Below are positions 8,059 through 19,790 of a DNA stretch of 64,000 bases, piece after piece. The stretch lies in assembly GCA_035384965.1 (NCBI GenBank), contig DAOOJE010000004.1:95572-159571 (forward strand), given 5' to 3'. Position numbers and translations under genes: made by a program. Below the pieces are notes generated by a model, which made no database searches, was not told where the DNA came from, and saw nothing but the letters and a program-made list of their open reading frames with translations. Numbering within the stretch: the stretch's first letter is position 1; each line of letters starts with the position of its first letter. The stretch comes from JAAYVZ01 sp035384965 (GTDB lineage: Bacteria > Acidobacteriota > Thermoanaerobaculia > Thermoanaerobaculales > Thermoanaerobaculaceae).

Positions 8059-9384
8059 ATGCACGCGAGCGAGCAGCGGCGAGGCGGAGACAACAGCGGC
8101 GTGATCCTGACGGTGGGCTTCGGCACGACGGTGGCGATGTGGGTGGCCGGCTACCTGCTCCGCCTCCCCGGCGTCGAGGTGGCGCCGGCCGTCGTCGGCC
8201 CGGTGCTGGTGGCGTTGCTGATCGGCGGCGGGGGGGTGGCGGCCTGGTTCGGCCGTCGCGGGTGGCGCAGCGGTCTGTGGGCCGGCGCGCTGGCCTCGCT
8301 GCTGAACCTGCTCGTCCTTGGCAGCCTCCTGGCAGCCCCGGAGCCAAACCGGCTGCGGCCCTCGGCCCTGCTGTGGCTGCCAGGCTCCCTCCTGCTCGGG
8401 GCGGGCCTCGGCGCCCTCGGCGGCGCGCTCGGCGCGCGCTGGCGCCGCACCCTGCGCGCCGGGCCGAGCTGGAACGGCGCCTTCGCCGCGGTCGCCGCGG
8501 CGGCGACGCTGGCGTTGCTCGCGGTGGGCGGGCTGGTCACCAGCCACGGCGCCGGACTGGCCGTAGTCGACTGGCCCAACTCCTTTGGCTACAACATGTT
8601 TCTCTATCCGCTCTCACGCATGACAGGAGGCGTTTATTTCGAGCACGCACACCGCCTGTTCGGCTCGCTGGTCGGGCTCACGACCGTCGTGCTGGCAGTC
8701 CGCCTGTGGGTCGTCGAACGGCGCCGGAGCGTGCGCTGGCTTAGCCTCGCGGCCGCCGTCATGGTGTCGGTGCAGGGGGTGCTGGGCGGCCTGCGGGTGA
8801 CGGGGACCCTCACTCTCTCGACCGACGCTGCCGCCATGGCCCCTTCGACCGGGCTCGCCGCGGTGCACGGCGTGCTCGGACAGCTCTTCTTTGCGACGCT
8901 GGTGGGGCTCGCCGTGCTCACCTCGCGGACCTGGACAACCGGGGGATGCGCCGGGACGGTCCCGGTGCCCGCCGCCGACCGCCTGTTGACTGTCGGGCTG
9001 GCCGGCGCCGTGGTGGTCCAGCTCGTGCTCGGCGCGCTCCAGCGGCACCTCGCCACCGGGCTGCTGGTGCACATCACGATGGCTGCCGCCCTGGCGGCGC
9101 TCGCCGCGGCGGCAGGTGGCCGCCTCGCGAGCCTCGGCCCGCCGGCCGCCCCTCTCCCCGCCTGGGGCACCGCGCTGCTGGTGGTGGCCGTCGCCCAGAT
9201 CCTGCTCGGCCTCGCGGCGCTTGCGGCCGTCGGCGGTCTCGACGCGGAGGCGCCTCGGGCGGGGTGGCGAGCGATCGTCACCACCCTCCACCAGACGACC
9301 GGCGCGATCCTGCTGGGCACCGCGGTAGTCACGGCGCTGCTCGCGCACAGGCAGCCGAGGACGCCAGGCTCGTCCGGCCCGTGA
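8059..9384 (+). CDS. ctaA: Heme A synthase, COX15/CtaA family, with an extra N-terminal membrane region
   Basis: A 441-residue integral membrane protein. The C-terminal 300 residues match COX15/CtaA: GLVTSHGAGLAVVDWPNSFGYN, then the heme-ligand region EHAHRLFGSLVGL, and later histidines in AVHGVLGQLF, LVHITMAAALA and TLHQTTGAILL. The family oxidises heme O to heme A for aa3-type cytochrome oxidase, so an aerobic respiratory chain is implied. Ahead of this domain lie about 130 residues with roughly four hydrophobic segments (from GVILTVGFGTTVAMWVAGYLLRLPG to SALLWLPGSLLLGAGLGALGG). These make the protein longer than the usual 300-350 residues. The ATG at 8059 sits just after GAGAAGGG. It begins 40 bp after the nucleotidyltransferase gene and is possibly co-transcribed with it. 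Confidence 0.88.
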   Translation: MHASEQRRGGDNSGVILTVGFGTTVAMWVAGYLLRLPGVEVAPAVVGPVLVALLIGGGGVAAWFGRRGWRSGLWAGALASLLNLLVLGSLLAAPEPNRLRPSALLWLPGSLLLGAGLGALGGALGARWRRTLRAGPSWNGAFAAVAAAATLALLAVGGLVTSHGAGLAVVDWPNSFGYNMFLYPLSRMTGGVYFEHAHRLFGSLVGLTTVVLAVRLWVVERRRSVRWLSLAAAVMVSVQGVLGGLRVTGTLTLSTDAAAMAPSTGLAAVHGVLGQLFFATLVGLAVLTSRTWTTGGCAGTVPVPAADRLLTVGLAGAVVVQLVLGALQRHLATGLLVHITMAAALAALAAAAGGRLASLGPPAAPLPAWGTALLVVAVAQILLGLAALAAVGGLDAEAPRAGWRAIVTTLHQTTGAILLGTAVVTALLAHRQPRTPGSSGP

Positions 9385-10110
9385 TCAGCGCGACCCGGCG
9401 CGCTTGATCATGGCGTCGAGCACCGCCTTGGACACCCCCTGCTGCTTGAGCTTGATCAGGGCTTCGGGCGAGACGTCGAGCGCCTCGCTCGGCGCCTGCT
9501 GGATCTTGGCGATGACCAGCTCGTCCCCCAGCTCGGCCCGCAGCATGCTCAGCACCGCCTCGTTGGTGAGCGGCTTTTCCCGGGGCTCTTCCGCCCTCTT
9601 CGAGGACTTGGAGGGCCTGGAGGACCCGCGGCGTTCCTCGCCGTTGCGCTCGCGCTCGGCGGCTGCCGCGAGCCGCTCCTTGGCCTTGTTGATGCCGTCC
9701 TTGAAGCAGGGGTTCCACTCCGCGCGCTTGAACGAGGCCTTGGTCGGAATGCACTCGACTTCACAGCAGTCGTAGGTGAACGTCAGCAGGTCCTCGGGGT
9801 CCATCCACGCGTCATCCATGAGCGCCGAGTCGGGCTTCGGGTAAAGCACGCGGACGCGGCCGCCCTCCTCGAAGAACTCGTAGGTCGTGGCGATGAACTC
9901 CTTGTGGAAGCCGGCCACGGCCTCACCCCGCTTGAAGGTGCGCTTGACCTTGGACGAGGACTTGCTCTCGTAGCCGGGCGCCCCGTCCCGGATCACCAGC
10001 GCCCCCTCGCCTTTGCGCTGGACCACGACCGGCTCGTCCCACTGGGCCCCCGCAGCACCGGCGACGAGCACACCAGCGAGCGCCATGGCTGCCGTTCGAC
10101 TCCAGCTCAT
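9385..10110 (-). CDS. Secreted protein of unknown function with C-terminal helical repeat
   Basis: A 241-residue protein starting at the ATG at 10110 (MSWSRTAAMALAGVLVAGAAGAQ), which gives a clear Sec signal peptide with an Ala-x-Ala cleavage site. The middle contains acidic and aromatic stretches and three cysteines close together (YDCCEVEC). A charged, probably disordered linker rich in Ser, Arg and Lys follows. The C-terminal 60 residues (PLTNEAVLSMLRAELGDELVIAKIQQAP ... LIKLKQQGVSKAVLDAMI) form a short helical unit. A similar unit recurs in the secreted protein at 16213-17079. I do not recognise a function. It converges with ctaA with no spacer and lies downstream of the atp operon on the same strand. 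Confidence 0.8.
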   Translation of the reverse strand: MSWSRTAAMALAGVLVAGAAGAQWDEPVVVQRKGEGALVIRDGAPGYESKSSSKVKRTFKRGEAVAGFHKEFIATTYEFFEEGGRVRVLYPKPDSALMDDAWMDPEDLLTFTYDCCEVECIPTKASFKRAEWNPCFKDGINKAKERLAAAAERERNGEERRGSSRPSKSSKRAEEPREKPLTNEAVLSMLRAELGDELVIAKIQQAPSEALDVSPEALIKLKQQGVSKAVLDAMIKRAGSR

Positions 10111-10191
10111 GGGAGACCCTCCCCCGCCCTCATTGTAGCGACACCCCGGCGCCACGCGCGCCCGGTCCCCGGTGCGGCGACCCGCAGCTGC

Positions 10192-10589
10192 TCAGGAGCT
10201 GGTCGCGGCGAGGCGCGCCTCGGCGGCCTCGAGCCGCGCCCGCACGATGGGGGCCGCCTCGGCCGCGGCACCGGCGAGCGCCTCCCGGGCCGCGGCCAGC
10301 TCGGCGAGCGCGGCGGCGCGGTCGATCTCCTCGGCGAGCGCGGCACCGTCGGCCAGCACCGTCACCTCGTCCTCCCGCACCTCGGCGAAACCGCCGAACA
10401 CGGCGACCCGCCGCGCGGTGCCGTGCGACAGGAACCCGAGGACGCCGGTGCGCAGGGCGGTGATGAGAGCGGCGTGGCCGGGCAGGACGCCGAGCTCGCC
10501 GAGCGCGCCGGGCAGCGACACCACCTCGGCGTCGGTTTCCACCAGCACCCGCTCCGGGCTCACCACCCGCAGGCGCAGACGGGGCCCGC

Positions 10590-10593
<4 letters not shown>
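10192..10593 (-). CDS. atpC: F1Fo ATP synthase epsilon subunit
   Basis: A 133-residue epsilon subunit. The N-terminal beta-sandwich is evident in LRVVSPERVLVETDAEVVSLPGALGELGVLPGHAALITAL. The C-terminal two-helix domain is rich in alanine, arginine and glutamate. Epsilon sits in the central stalk with gamma and regulates ATP hydrolysis. Its ATG overlaps the atpD stop codon by 4 bp (ATGA), so the two are translationally coupled. It is the last gene of the atp operon here. An 81-bp spacer separates it from the secreted protein downstream on the same strand. Confidence 0.95.
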
Positions 10594-12041
<1,448 letters not shown>

Positions 12042-12050
12042 TGCCAACTC

Positions 12051-12900
12051 CTACCTCTCGGCCAGCGCCTGGGCGCCGGACACGATCTCGATCAGCTCCT
12101 TGGTGATGGACGCCTGCCGCAGGCGGTTGTAGGTGAGCGTCAGGCGGTCGATCATCTCGGCGGCGTTCTTGGACGCTGCGTCCATGGCCGTCATGCGCGC
12201 CGCGTGCTCGGCCGCGGCCGAGTCGAGCATGGTGCGGAGCACGCCGAACTGCAGGTGGCGCGGGAGCAGCTGGTGAAGCAGCGACGGCGCGGTGGGCTCC
12301 AGCAGGACCTGCGCGGGGGTCTCGCCGCTGCCGAGGCCGCCCGTCTCCACCGGCAGCCAGCGCTCCACCGTCACCCTCTGCAGGATGACGGATCGGAACT
12401 GGTTGTAGACGAGGTACACCGCGTCGGTCTGCCGGCGGGCGAAGCGATCCGCGAGGGTGCGGGCGAACTCGCGCGCAGCTTCGGCCGAGGGGTTCCGCAT
12501 TGCGTCGGCGTGGTGAGCCGTCACCGCGACCCCGCGGGCCCGGAAGAAGTCAGCGCCCTTGCGGCCGACGAGGATCAGGTCCACCCGCTCCCAGCCGCGA
12601 CGCAGCAGCAGGTAGGTTTCCCGCAGCACGTTGGCGTTGAAGGCGCCGCACAACCCCTTGTCGCCGGTGAAGGTCACGAGGGTGACGTGCCGCTCCTCCC
12701 TGCGTTCGAGCAGGGGGTGCGAGGCGGCGGGCAGGCGGGCCACCAGCGAGGCGAGCATGCCCTGCAGGGCCGCGGCGTACGGCCGCGCCTCGATGATGCG
12801 CTGCTGGGCCCGGCGGAGCTTGGCCGCCGCCACCATCTTCATGGCCTTGGTGATCTGCTGGGTCGACTTGACCGAGCGGATCCGCCGCCGCAGGTCGGCC

Positions 12901-12911
<11 letters not shown>
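12051..12911 (-). CDS. atpG: F1Fo ATP synthase gamma subunit
   Basis: A 286-residue gamma subunit, the central shaft of F1. The N-terminal helix carries the typical DLRRRIRSVKSTQQITKAMKMVAAAKLRRAQ, the middle GDKGLCGAFNANVLR, and the C-terminal helix TLTYNRLRQASITKELIEIVSGAQAL. The best start is TTG at 12911, which overlaps the atpA stop by 11 bp. No ATG lies near the conserved N-terminus, so I accept the TTG. Overlap with atpA and a 9-bp spacing to atpD support coupled translation. Confidence 0.96.
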
Positions 12912-14436
<1,525 letters not shown>

Positions 14437-14448
14437 GCGTTCGCGCTC

Positions 14449-14994
14449 CTAGGTGTGATCGGCGCCGGCTGCGAAGCGGCGCAGTTGGGCGTCCAGGGAG
14501 CCGTCCCAGACCCGGCTACCGACGCGGACGACGAAACCCGCCAGCAGCTCGGGCCTGACCTCGGCGGCGAGCTCGACCCGCGCCCCGACGAGGCTGCTCA
14601 TGGAGGCGGCCAGCGCCGCCACCTGCCCCGGCTCGAGAGGCGCCGGCACCTGCACCTTGCCGCGCTGCAGCCCCTCCTTGCGGTCGGTCATCTCGCCGAG
14701 CACGGCCGCCACCTCCGGGAGCAGGCGCAGCCGCAGGTGCTCGGTCATGAGCAGCACCAGACGCGCCGTCTCGGCCCGCAGCTCGAGCGCCCGGGCCAGG
14801 GTGGCGGCGAGTTCCTTTTTGCGGGCGAGGGGCACCGGGGGGACCTCGAACGCCTTGAGCAGCCGCGGCTCCCGGCGGAAAACCTCGCCGGCCGCAGTCA
14901 GCTCGGCCTCGGCCTTGCGCAAGGCAGAGACGCCTTCCTTCTCGATGACGGCGAACAGCGCCGCCGCGTACGGGCGGGCGATGCGGCGGCTCAT
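14449..14994 (-). CDS. atpH: F1Fo ATP synthase delta subunit
   Basis: A 181-residue delta (OSCP-like) subunit that links the peripheral b/b' stalk to the top of F1. The N-terminus MSRRIARPYAAALFAVIEKEG is the conserved delta motif. The C-terminal region ARVELAAEVRPELLAGFVVRVGSRVWDGSLDAQLRRF is also typical. Its ATG overlaps the atpF stop by 4 bp (ATGA), and it lies 12 bp upstream of atpA. Confidence 0.95.
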   Translation of the reverse strand: MSRRIARPYAAALFAVIEKEGVSALRKAEAELTAAGEVFRREPRLLKAFEVPPVPLARKKELAATLARALELRAETARLVLLMTEHLRLRLLPEVAAVLGEMTDRKEGLQRGKVQVPAPLEPGQVAALAASMSSLVGARVELAAEVRPELLAGFVVRVGSRVWDGSLDAQLRRFAAGADHT

Positions 14995-15578
14995 TGCCGG
15001 CCTCCCTGCTGCAGCCGCTCGAGGGTCGCGTTGAAGATGCGCTCCCGGTCCTCGGGACCGAGCTCGCGAGCCAGCAGCTCGCGGGCCAGCTGCACCGCGG
15101 TCTCCGAGGCTTCCCTGGCGAGCTGGGTGTGCGCCGCCTCGATCCGCCGCGCCGCTTCCTGCTCCACCTGTGCCAGGAACCTCGCTGCCTCGCTCTCCCC
15201 CTGCTGCGCGAGCGCCTCGCGCTCCCGCTCGCCGTCCCGGCGCAGCCGCTCGCGCAAGCTCGCGATCTCCTCCTGCAGCCCGGCCACTCGCGCTTCCATT
15301 TCCTGCCGCAGCTCAGCCGCCTCGGCGCGCTGGCGAGTCGCCTCGGCGAGCTGCTGCGCGATGCTCTCGCGGCGACTCGCGAAGAAGCTCCGCAGGGGTT
15401 TCCGCAGGAGGTAGGCGAGGCCGCCGAAGAAGAGCACGAAGTTGAAGGTCTTCCAGAAGACCGGAGGGAGGCCCCAGACCGTCTCGGGCCCGCCGGCACC
15501 GCCGGAAGCCCAGGCGGGGGCGGTCGCGGCGAGGCAGGCCAGGAAGGCGCACACCCGGGCGAACCTGGGGGCGCTCAT
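14991..15578 (-). CDS. atpF: F1Fo ATP synthase subunit b, with signal-like N-terminus
   Basis: A 195-residue b subunit. Residues 1-25 (MSAPRFARVCAFLACLAATAPAWAS) look like a cleavable signal peptide. A membrane segment follows (VFWKTFNFVLFFGGLAYLL, about 35-53), then a long alanine-, glutamate- and arginine-rich coiled-coil stalk. The frame stays open upstream, but the ATG at 15578 overlaps the b' stop codon (ATGA) and fits the family length. Subunit b forms half of the peripheral stator. The signal-like N-terminus is seen in b subunits of several non-enteric phyla and supports membrane insertion through Sec or YidC. Confidence 0.92.
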   Translation of the reverse strand: MSAPRFARVCAFLACLAATAPAWASGGAGGPETVWGLPPVFWKTFNFVLFFGGLAYLLRKPLRSFFASRRESIAQQLAEATRQRAEAAELRQEMEARVAGLQEEIASLRERLRRDGEREREALAQQGESEAARFLAQVEQEAARRIEAAHTQLAREASETAVQLARELLARELGPEDRERIFNATLERLQQGGRQ

Positions 15579-16009
15579 CCGCGCACGCTCCGGCCGAGCA
15601 CCTGCGACGCCAGCTCGCGGGCGAGCTGGGCGGTCTGGGCCTTCAGGCCCGCCCGCGCGGCGGCCGCGGCTTCGTCGAGCTCGGTCGCCAGCCCTGACAG
15701 GCGCTGCTGCGCCAGTGTCCTGGCGGCGTCGAGGCGGGCCCGGCGGCTCGTCTCGCCCTCGGCGCGCAGCGCAGCGCGCTCGCGGGTGGCCTCGATGGCG
15801 GCTGCCGCGAGTTCGTGCTCGCTCGCAGCGACCGCCTGCTGGAGCTGCGCTCGCGACGCCTCGAGATCCTGCCTCGCACCGCGCACCTGCTGCTCCCGCT
15901 GGTCGAGGATGCGGAGCAACGGGCGCACGAGCTGTGTCGAGACGACGAAGAACACCGCCCAGAAGCAGAGCATGATGAAGAGCAAGGACAGATCTGGCGG
16001 TGTGATCAC
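15575..16009 (-). CDS. atpF2: F1Fo ATP synthase subunit b' (second stator stalk)
   Basis: A 144-residue b-type subunit that starts with a membrane helix (LSLLFIMLCFWAVFFVVSTQLV, residues 7-28) and continues as a coiled coil, without the signal peptide of the downstream b gene. Two different b genes imply a b/b' heterodimeric stator. The start is the GTG at 16009, with GGGAGGT 5 bp upstream. Its stop overlaps the atpF start by 4 bp. It is the first gene of the run. The proton-channel genes atpB (a) and atpE (c) are not next to it, so they must lie elsewhere. Confidence 0.92.
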   Translation of the reverse strand: MITPPDLSLLFIMLCFWAVFFVVSTQLVRPLLRILDQREQQVRGARQDLEASRAQLQQAVAASEHELAAAAIEATRERAALRAEGETSRRARLDAARTLAQQRLSGLATELDEAAAAARAGLKAQTAQLARELASQVLGRSVRG

Positions 16010-16212
16010 TCTGACCTCCCCCGAGGCGGGGTCGCACCCGGCGCTGCTACCGCAGCCGGTCGCGGGCGCTCACGGTACCAAGGGCTGCCCGCCCGGGTCA
16101 ACCGACGCGAACCACTGACTCGCAACGCGAGCCAGCTTTCAGCTCTTCCCGACCTTCAGGCGGCAGGCTCCGCCGGCGGCGCGGGGTGGGTGTCCGGGCC
16201 GGACTCGCGGGC

Positions 16213-17079
16213 CTACTTCTCGACGTCGGGCGCCCCGAACGGCAAGGTGGGGAAGTACTTCCGCAGAGTCTCCACGACCTTGAGGACGGCGGCGTTGGAG
16301 CCGGTCTCGCGCCCCATGTCCTGGAACCGGTACCGAGCCCCCTTGACGATCTGGAAGTTGATCTGGTAGCAGAAGTTCTCGGCTGTCCTGGCCTGGCAGG
16401 TGGTCCACACCTTCTCGAGCCCGCCGATCTGGAACTCGAAGTTTTCCCGTGGATCCGTACCGTCCACCCAGGACAGCGAATCGCCCTTGAGGACCAGCCT
16501 CCCGGGACGGTTCTTCCTGAGAAACGTCGCCCTCTGCAACACAAGACCGTCGAAGACAATTTCCTCGGGCGGCGCCGCCGGCGCCCCGGCCGCCGGCGCC
16601 CTGACGGCGGCGGGAGCCGCCTGGCCAGCCGGCCGCGCGGAGGACATCAAGGCCGCGATGATCGACTCCTGCACGTTGTTGTCCTTGAGAAAACGCAGGT
16701 CGTTGACGGACAGGTTGTACGCCTGGCCGGACTGCCTGATGTGCTCGACCACGATCGACTCGGAAAGACCCGACTGGATGAGCTTCACGAGGTCGACGAG
16801 CCGCGCATCGTCGGGCTGCACCGGCGCCGGCGTCGGGGTGGGGGCGGGAATCCTCGCCTGCAGGGCCGCGAGCACCGTCTCGGGCACGCCGGCGGCGCGC
16901 AGCGTCGCCAGGTCGGCGGGGGACATGTTGACGGTGTTGGAGGGGTTGTTGATCGTGGCGATGATGCCTTCCGCGGGCGCGCCCATCCGGTGTGCCGACA
17001 GGATGGAGTTGGCCGTGATCTCCTCGGCACCTGCCGCGACCGCCATCAGCAAGAAACCAACCAGCAGCACTCGTCGCAT
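16213..17079 (-). CDS. Secreted protein with two short helical repeats, unknown function
   Basis: A 288-residue protein with a signal peptide (MRRVLLVGFLLMAVAAGAEE). Two related helical units follow: ITANSILSAHRMGAPAEGIIATINN ... LATLRAAGVPETVLAAL (residues about 21-72) and LVDLVKLIQSGLSESIVVEHIRQSG ... LRFLKDNNVQESIIAALM (about 92-143). They are separated by a proline-rich linker. An alanine/proline linker then leads to a C-terminal beta-rich domain with two cysteines (TCQARTAENFCYQ). The repeat resembles the C-terminus of the secreted protein at 9385-10110. I do not recognise a function. AGGAGG lies just before the ATG at 17079. The 203 bp between it and the atp operon (16010-16212) hold no gene that I can see. 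Confidence 0.8.
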   Translation of the reverse strand: MRRVLLVGFLLMAVAAGAEEITANSILSAHRMGAPAEGIIATINNPSNTVNMSPADLATLRAAGVPETVLAALQARIPAPTPTPAPVQPDDARLVDLVKLIQSGLSESIVVEHIRQSGQAYNLSVNDLRFLKDNNVQESIIAALMSSARPAGQAAPAAVRAPAAGAPAAPPEEIVFDGLVLQRATFLRKNRPGRLVLKGDSLSWVDGTDPRENFEFQIGGLEKVWTTCQARTAENFCYQINFQIVKGARYRFQDMGRETGSNAAVLKVVETLRKYFPTLPFGAPDVEK

Positions 17080-17217
17080 CTTGAGCCTCCTCTTGCTTTC
17101 CCAACTATACCACGGGCTAGCGGCATTCCTCCGCCTCCATCCGACCGCGCGCGACACCGCCCGGCGCTCGCCGAGGGAGCGGGTCCCGTTCCTCGACGCC
17201 GTGCCGGGCGGGAAAGA

Positions 17218-17240
17218 GGCCCGGGTATGACGCCCGGGCC
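17218..17240 (-). terminator. Probable intrinsic terminator after the DUF1573 gene
   Basis: A perfect 8-bp stem (GGCCCGGG / CCCGGGCC) with a 7-base loop lies 22 bp beyond the stop of the DUF1573 gene on the minus strand. On that strand it is followed by CTCTTTC, a short pyrimidine-rich tract rather than a full U-run. It may therefore be a weak terminator. Confidence 0.5.
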
Positions 17241-17261
17241 CCGAAACGAGCCGGGCCGAAT

Positions 17262-18305
17262 CTACTCGACTTGTGCGGAAACCGGCACCTCGATGAGCTT
17301 GCGGAGCGGGTCGGTGGTCGCGATGCTGAGCGTGCCCTTCTGCAAGCCCTTGGGCGCGCCGACCTGGAGCGACACCGCGATCTGGAACCGCTGCCCGGCC
17401 TGGAGCGGGATGATGTCGGTCTTGAAGTATGGGTTGTCGACCTTGGCCTCGGTGATCTCGAGCGTGCTGCCCTGGCGGTTGTTGACCAGCAGCACGTTGC
17501 TACCGACCGGGGCATCGGAGCGCACCTTCCCGAGGTTGGCCTGCGGCGGGATGACCTGGACGACGGGCCGCACCGCACCGGTCACGTTGATCGGCACCTC
17601 GGGCGCCTTCGCCGCCGTGGTCTTGACCAGCAGCTTGTGGGTCAGCATGCCCTCGGGGGCGTTGGCGGGAACGGTGATCGCCACTTCCCACTGCGAGCCC
17701 TTGCGCTCGGGCATGCGCTCGGCCTCGGGCAGCAGCCGGTAGCTGATCTCGTAGGGGCCGCCGCCAGCGTCCACGCCGGTGACCTGGAAGTCGGAGCCGT
17801 CGGCCGACACGAGCTTGAGCTTCTCGGTCGCAGCCTCGCCTGCCATGATGTTCTTGAAGACGATGAGCGCCTTCGGGAAGACCTCGATGAACGAGCGGAT
17901 CTCGGCCTTGACCACGAGGTTGACCTGCGGGTTGATCGGGTCGTTCGAGAAGACGATCACCGCCTTGGAAATCGGGCCCGAAAACGACGACGTCTCGACC
18001 TCGGCGCGGATCTTGCCGGTGCCGCCCGGCGGGATCTCCCGGTCGTAGTCGGCCACGGTGCAGCCGCAGGTCGGCCGCACCTGGGTGATCTGCAACGGCG
18101 CCTGACCGGTGTTGCGCACCTCGTACACCGCGAGCAGGCGCTCGCCCTTGGCCACCACGCCGAAGTCCTTGATTTTCTCGGCGATGTCGATGACCGGCAG
18201 GGGGCCGGCCGACTTCGTCGCATCGGCCGTGGAAGGTGCCTTTTGAGCTAGCGCGACCAGCGGCAGCGCCATCACCGCCGCAGCGATCAAGGAACGAAAC
18301 CTCAT
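17262..18305 (-). CDS. Periplasmic DUF1573-domain protein
   Basis: A 347-residue secreted protein (signal peptide MRFRSLIAAAVMALPLVALAQ). Residues about 38-140 form a DUF1573 domain: KIKDFGVVAKGERLLAVYEVRNTGQAPLQI, then the family Cys motif RPTCGCTVADYD, then PPGGTGKIRAEVETSSFSGPISKAVIVFSNDP. The fold is an immunoglobulin-like beta sandwich of the HYDIN/ASPM type. Two further Ig-like stretches follow up to the C-terminus. The function is not established for this family; a structural or binding role in the envelope is likely. The frame is open far upstream, but GGAGAGGAGG before the ATG at 18305 and the signal peptide fix the start. It is divergent from mpl, with an 84-bp intergenic region that should contain both promoters. 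Confidence 0.85.
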   Translation of the reverse strand: MRFRSLIAAAVMALPLVALAQKAPSTADATKSAGPLPVIDIAEKIKDFGVVAKGERLLAVYEVRNTGQAPLQITQVRPTCGCTVADYDREIPPGGTGKIRAEVETSSFSGPISKAVIVFSNDPINPQVNLVVKAEIRSFIEVFPKALIVFKNIMAGEAATEKLKLVSADGSDFQVTGVDAGGGPYEISYRLLPEAERMPERKGSQWEVAITVPANAPEGMLTHKLLVKTTAAKAPEVPINVTGAVRPVVQVIPPQANLGKVRSDAPVGSNVLLVNNRQGSTLEITEAKVDNPYFKTDIIPLQAGQRFQIAVSLQVGAPKGLQKGTLSIATTDPLRKLIEVPVSAQVE

Positions 18306-18389
18306 TTTCGAGCCTCCTCTCCTTTGGAACCTGTCCGGCTCCGCCGGAGGTGCTAGAGTACACCGGCGCGACGGAGCGCGCCAACGGCC

Positions 18390-19790
18390 ATGCAGAAACC
18401 CTGCCAACTCTACTTCCTGCCGATCGGCGGCACCGCCATGGCACCGCTCGCCGGCCTCATGCAGGAGTCGGGGCTGTCCGTGTGCGGCGTCGACGCCGCC
18501 CTCTACCCGCCGATGTCGGAGCTGCTCGCGGAGCTCGGCATCCCCGTGCGGCTCGGCTACGACCCCGCGGCCATCCCTGCCGGGGTCGAGCAGGTCGTGA
18601 TCGGCAACGCCGTGCCCCGCACCAACCCCGAGGTCGAGGCGGTGCTGGCTTCCGGCCTGCCGTTCACCTCCCAGGCCGCCGCGTTCGGTGAGCGTTTCTG
18701 CCGCCCGGCGCGCACCGTGGTGGTGGCGGGCACCCACGGCAAGACCACCACCACGGCACTGTGCACGCATGTCTTCACGTGCTGCGGCCTCGATCCCACG
18801 GCGCTCATCGGCGGGGTTCCGCGCGGCGGCCGGCCGTGGCGGCTGGGGCGTTGCGGCTGGACGATCGTGGAGGGCGACGAGTACAACACCGCCTTTTTCG
18901 ACAGGGGACCCAAGTTCCTGCACTACCACCCGCACCTCTTCGTGGTCGGCAACGTGGAGTTCGACCATGCCGACATCTACCCGGACCTGGATGCCATCGT
19001 GGCAGCGTTCCGCGCCGGAACGGCACTGGTGGCCGGCAGCGGCGCGGTGGTCGCCAACTGCGACGATCCGGGTGCCCGCGCGGTGGCCTCGGACCACCCG
19101 AACGTCGTGTGGTACGGCCACGACCGCAGAGCCGATCTGCGCTGTGTTGGCTGGGGCCATGCCGACGGCAAGCTGGCTGCGTCCCTGGCCTGGCGCGGCA
19201 CCGTGTTCTCGGTCGGGGTACCGCTCACCGGGATGCACAACCTGGCCAACGTCATGGCGACCTGCGCCTGTGCCCTCCTGGCGGGGCTCGACCCGCAGGC
19301 CGTGGATGCGGCGCTGAGGAGCTTCCCCGGCGTCCGCCGGCGCCTCGAGATCGTGGGTGAAAGTCACGGCGTCACGGTTGTGGACGATTTCGCGCACCAT
19401 CCCACCGCCGTCCGGCTGACGCTGGAGGGCGCCCGCGTCCGCTTCGGCCGTCGGCGCCTCGTGGCCGTCTTCGAGCCGCGGTCGCTCACGGCCGGCCGGC
19501 CGGTCTTCGCGCCGGCGTACGAGGAGGCGTTCACGGTGGCGGATCTGGCCCTCATCGCCCCCGTCTTCCACCGGCAGCGGCTCGGCCCGGCCCAGGTTCT
19601 GGACCGCGAGGCCCTGGTCCGGGCCGTGGCGCGGCGGGGCGGCGCCGCCGCGGCCATCCCCGACGACGCGGACCTGCTTTTGGCCGTGCGCTCTCACGTG
19701 CGCGCCGGGGATGTCGTGATCTGCATGTCGTCCGGAGACTTCGGCGGCTTGCCGCGCCGCCTCCTGGAAGAGCTGGAGGGAAAGCCATGA
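18390..19790 (+). CDS. mpl: Mur ligase of the Mpl type (muropeptide recycling)
   Basis: A 466-residue Mur ligase. The N-terminal Rossmann-like domain begins LYFLPIGGTAMAPLAGLMQESG. The ATP loop GTHGKTTTT is at residues 114-122, the central block is VVEGDEYNTAFFDRGPKFLHYHPHLFVVGNVEFDHADIYPDL, and the C-terminal domain has VVDDFAHHPTAVRLTLEGAR. The DEYNTAFFD signature separates Mpl from MurC. Mpl attaches the recycled tripeptide L-Ala-gamma-D-Glu-meso-DAP to UDP-MurNAc, which implies a DAP-containing cell wall and recycling. It overlaps the downstream pgpA start by 4 bp (ATGA). Confidence 0.92.
   Translation: MQKPCQLYFLPIGGTAMAPLAGLMQESGLSVCGVDAALYPPMSELLAELGIPVRLGYDPAAIPAGVEQVVIGNAVPRTNPEVEAVLASGLPFTSQAAAFGERFCRPARTVVVAGTHGKTTTTALCTHVFTCCGLDPTALIGGVPRGGRPWRLGRCGWTIVEGDEYNTAFFDRGPKFLHYHPHLFVVGNVEFDHADIYPDLDAIVAAFRAGTALVAGSGAVVANCDDPGARAVASDHPNVVWYGHDRRADLRCVGWGHADGKLAASLAWRGTVFSVGVPLTGMHNLANVMATCACALLAGLDPQAVDAALRSFPGVRRRLEIVGESHGVTVVDDFAHHPTAVRLTLEGARVRFGRRRLVAVFEPRSLTAGRPVFAPAYEEAFTVADLALIAPVFHRQRLGPAQVLDREALVRAVARRGGAAAAIPDDADLLLAVRSHVRAGDVVICMSSGDFGGLPRRLLEELEGKP

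Noticed and set aside
16010..16212. Possible small gene between the atp operon and the secreted protein
   Set aside because: No start with a ribosome site and no coding pattern; probably the atp promoter region.
17262..19697. An 811-codon frame extending the DUF1573 gene upstream
   Set aside because: The extension is antisense to mpl; the signal peptide and ribosome site at 18305 mark the real start.
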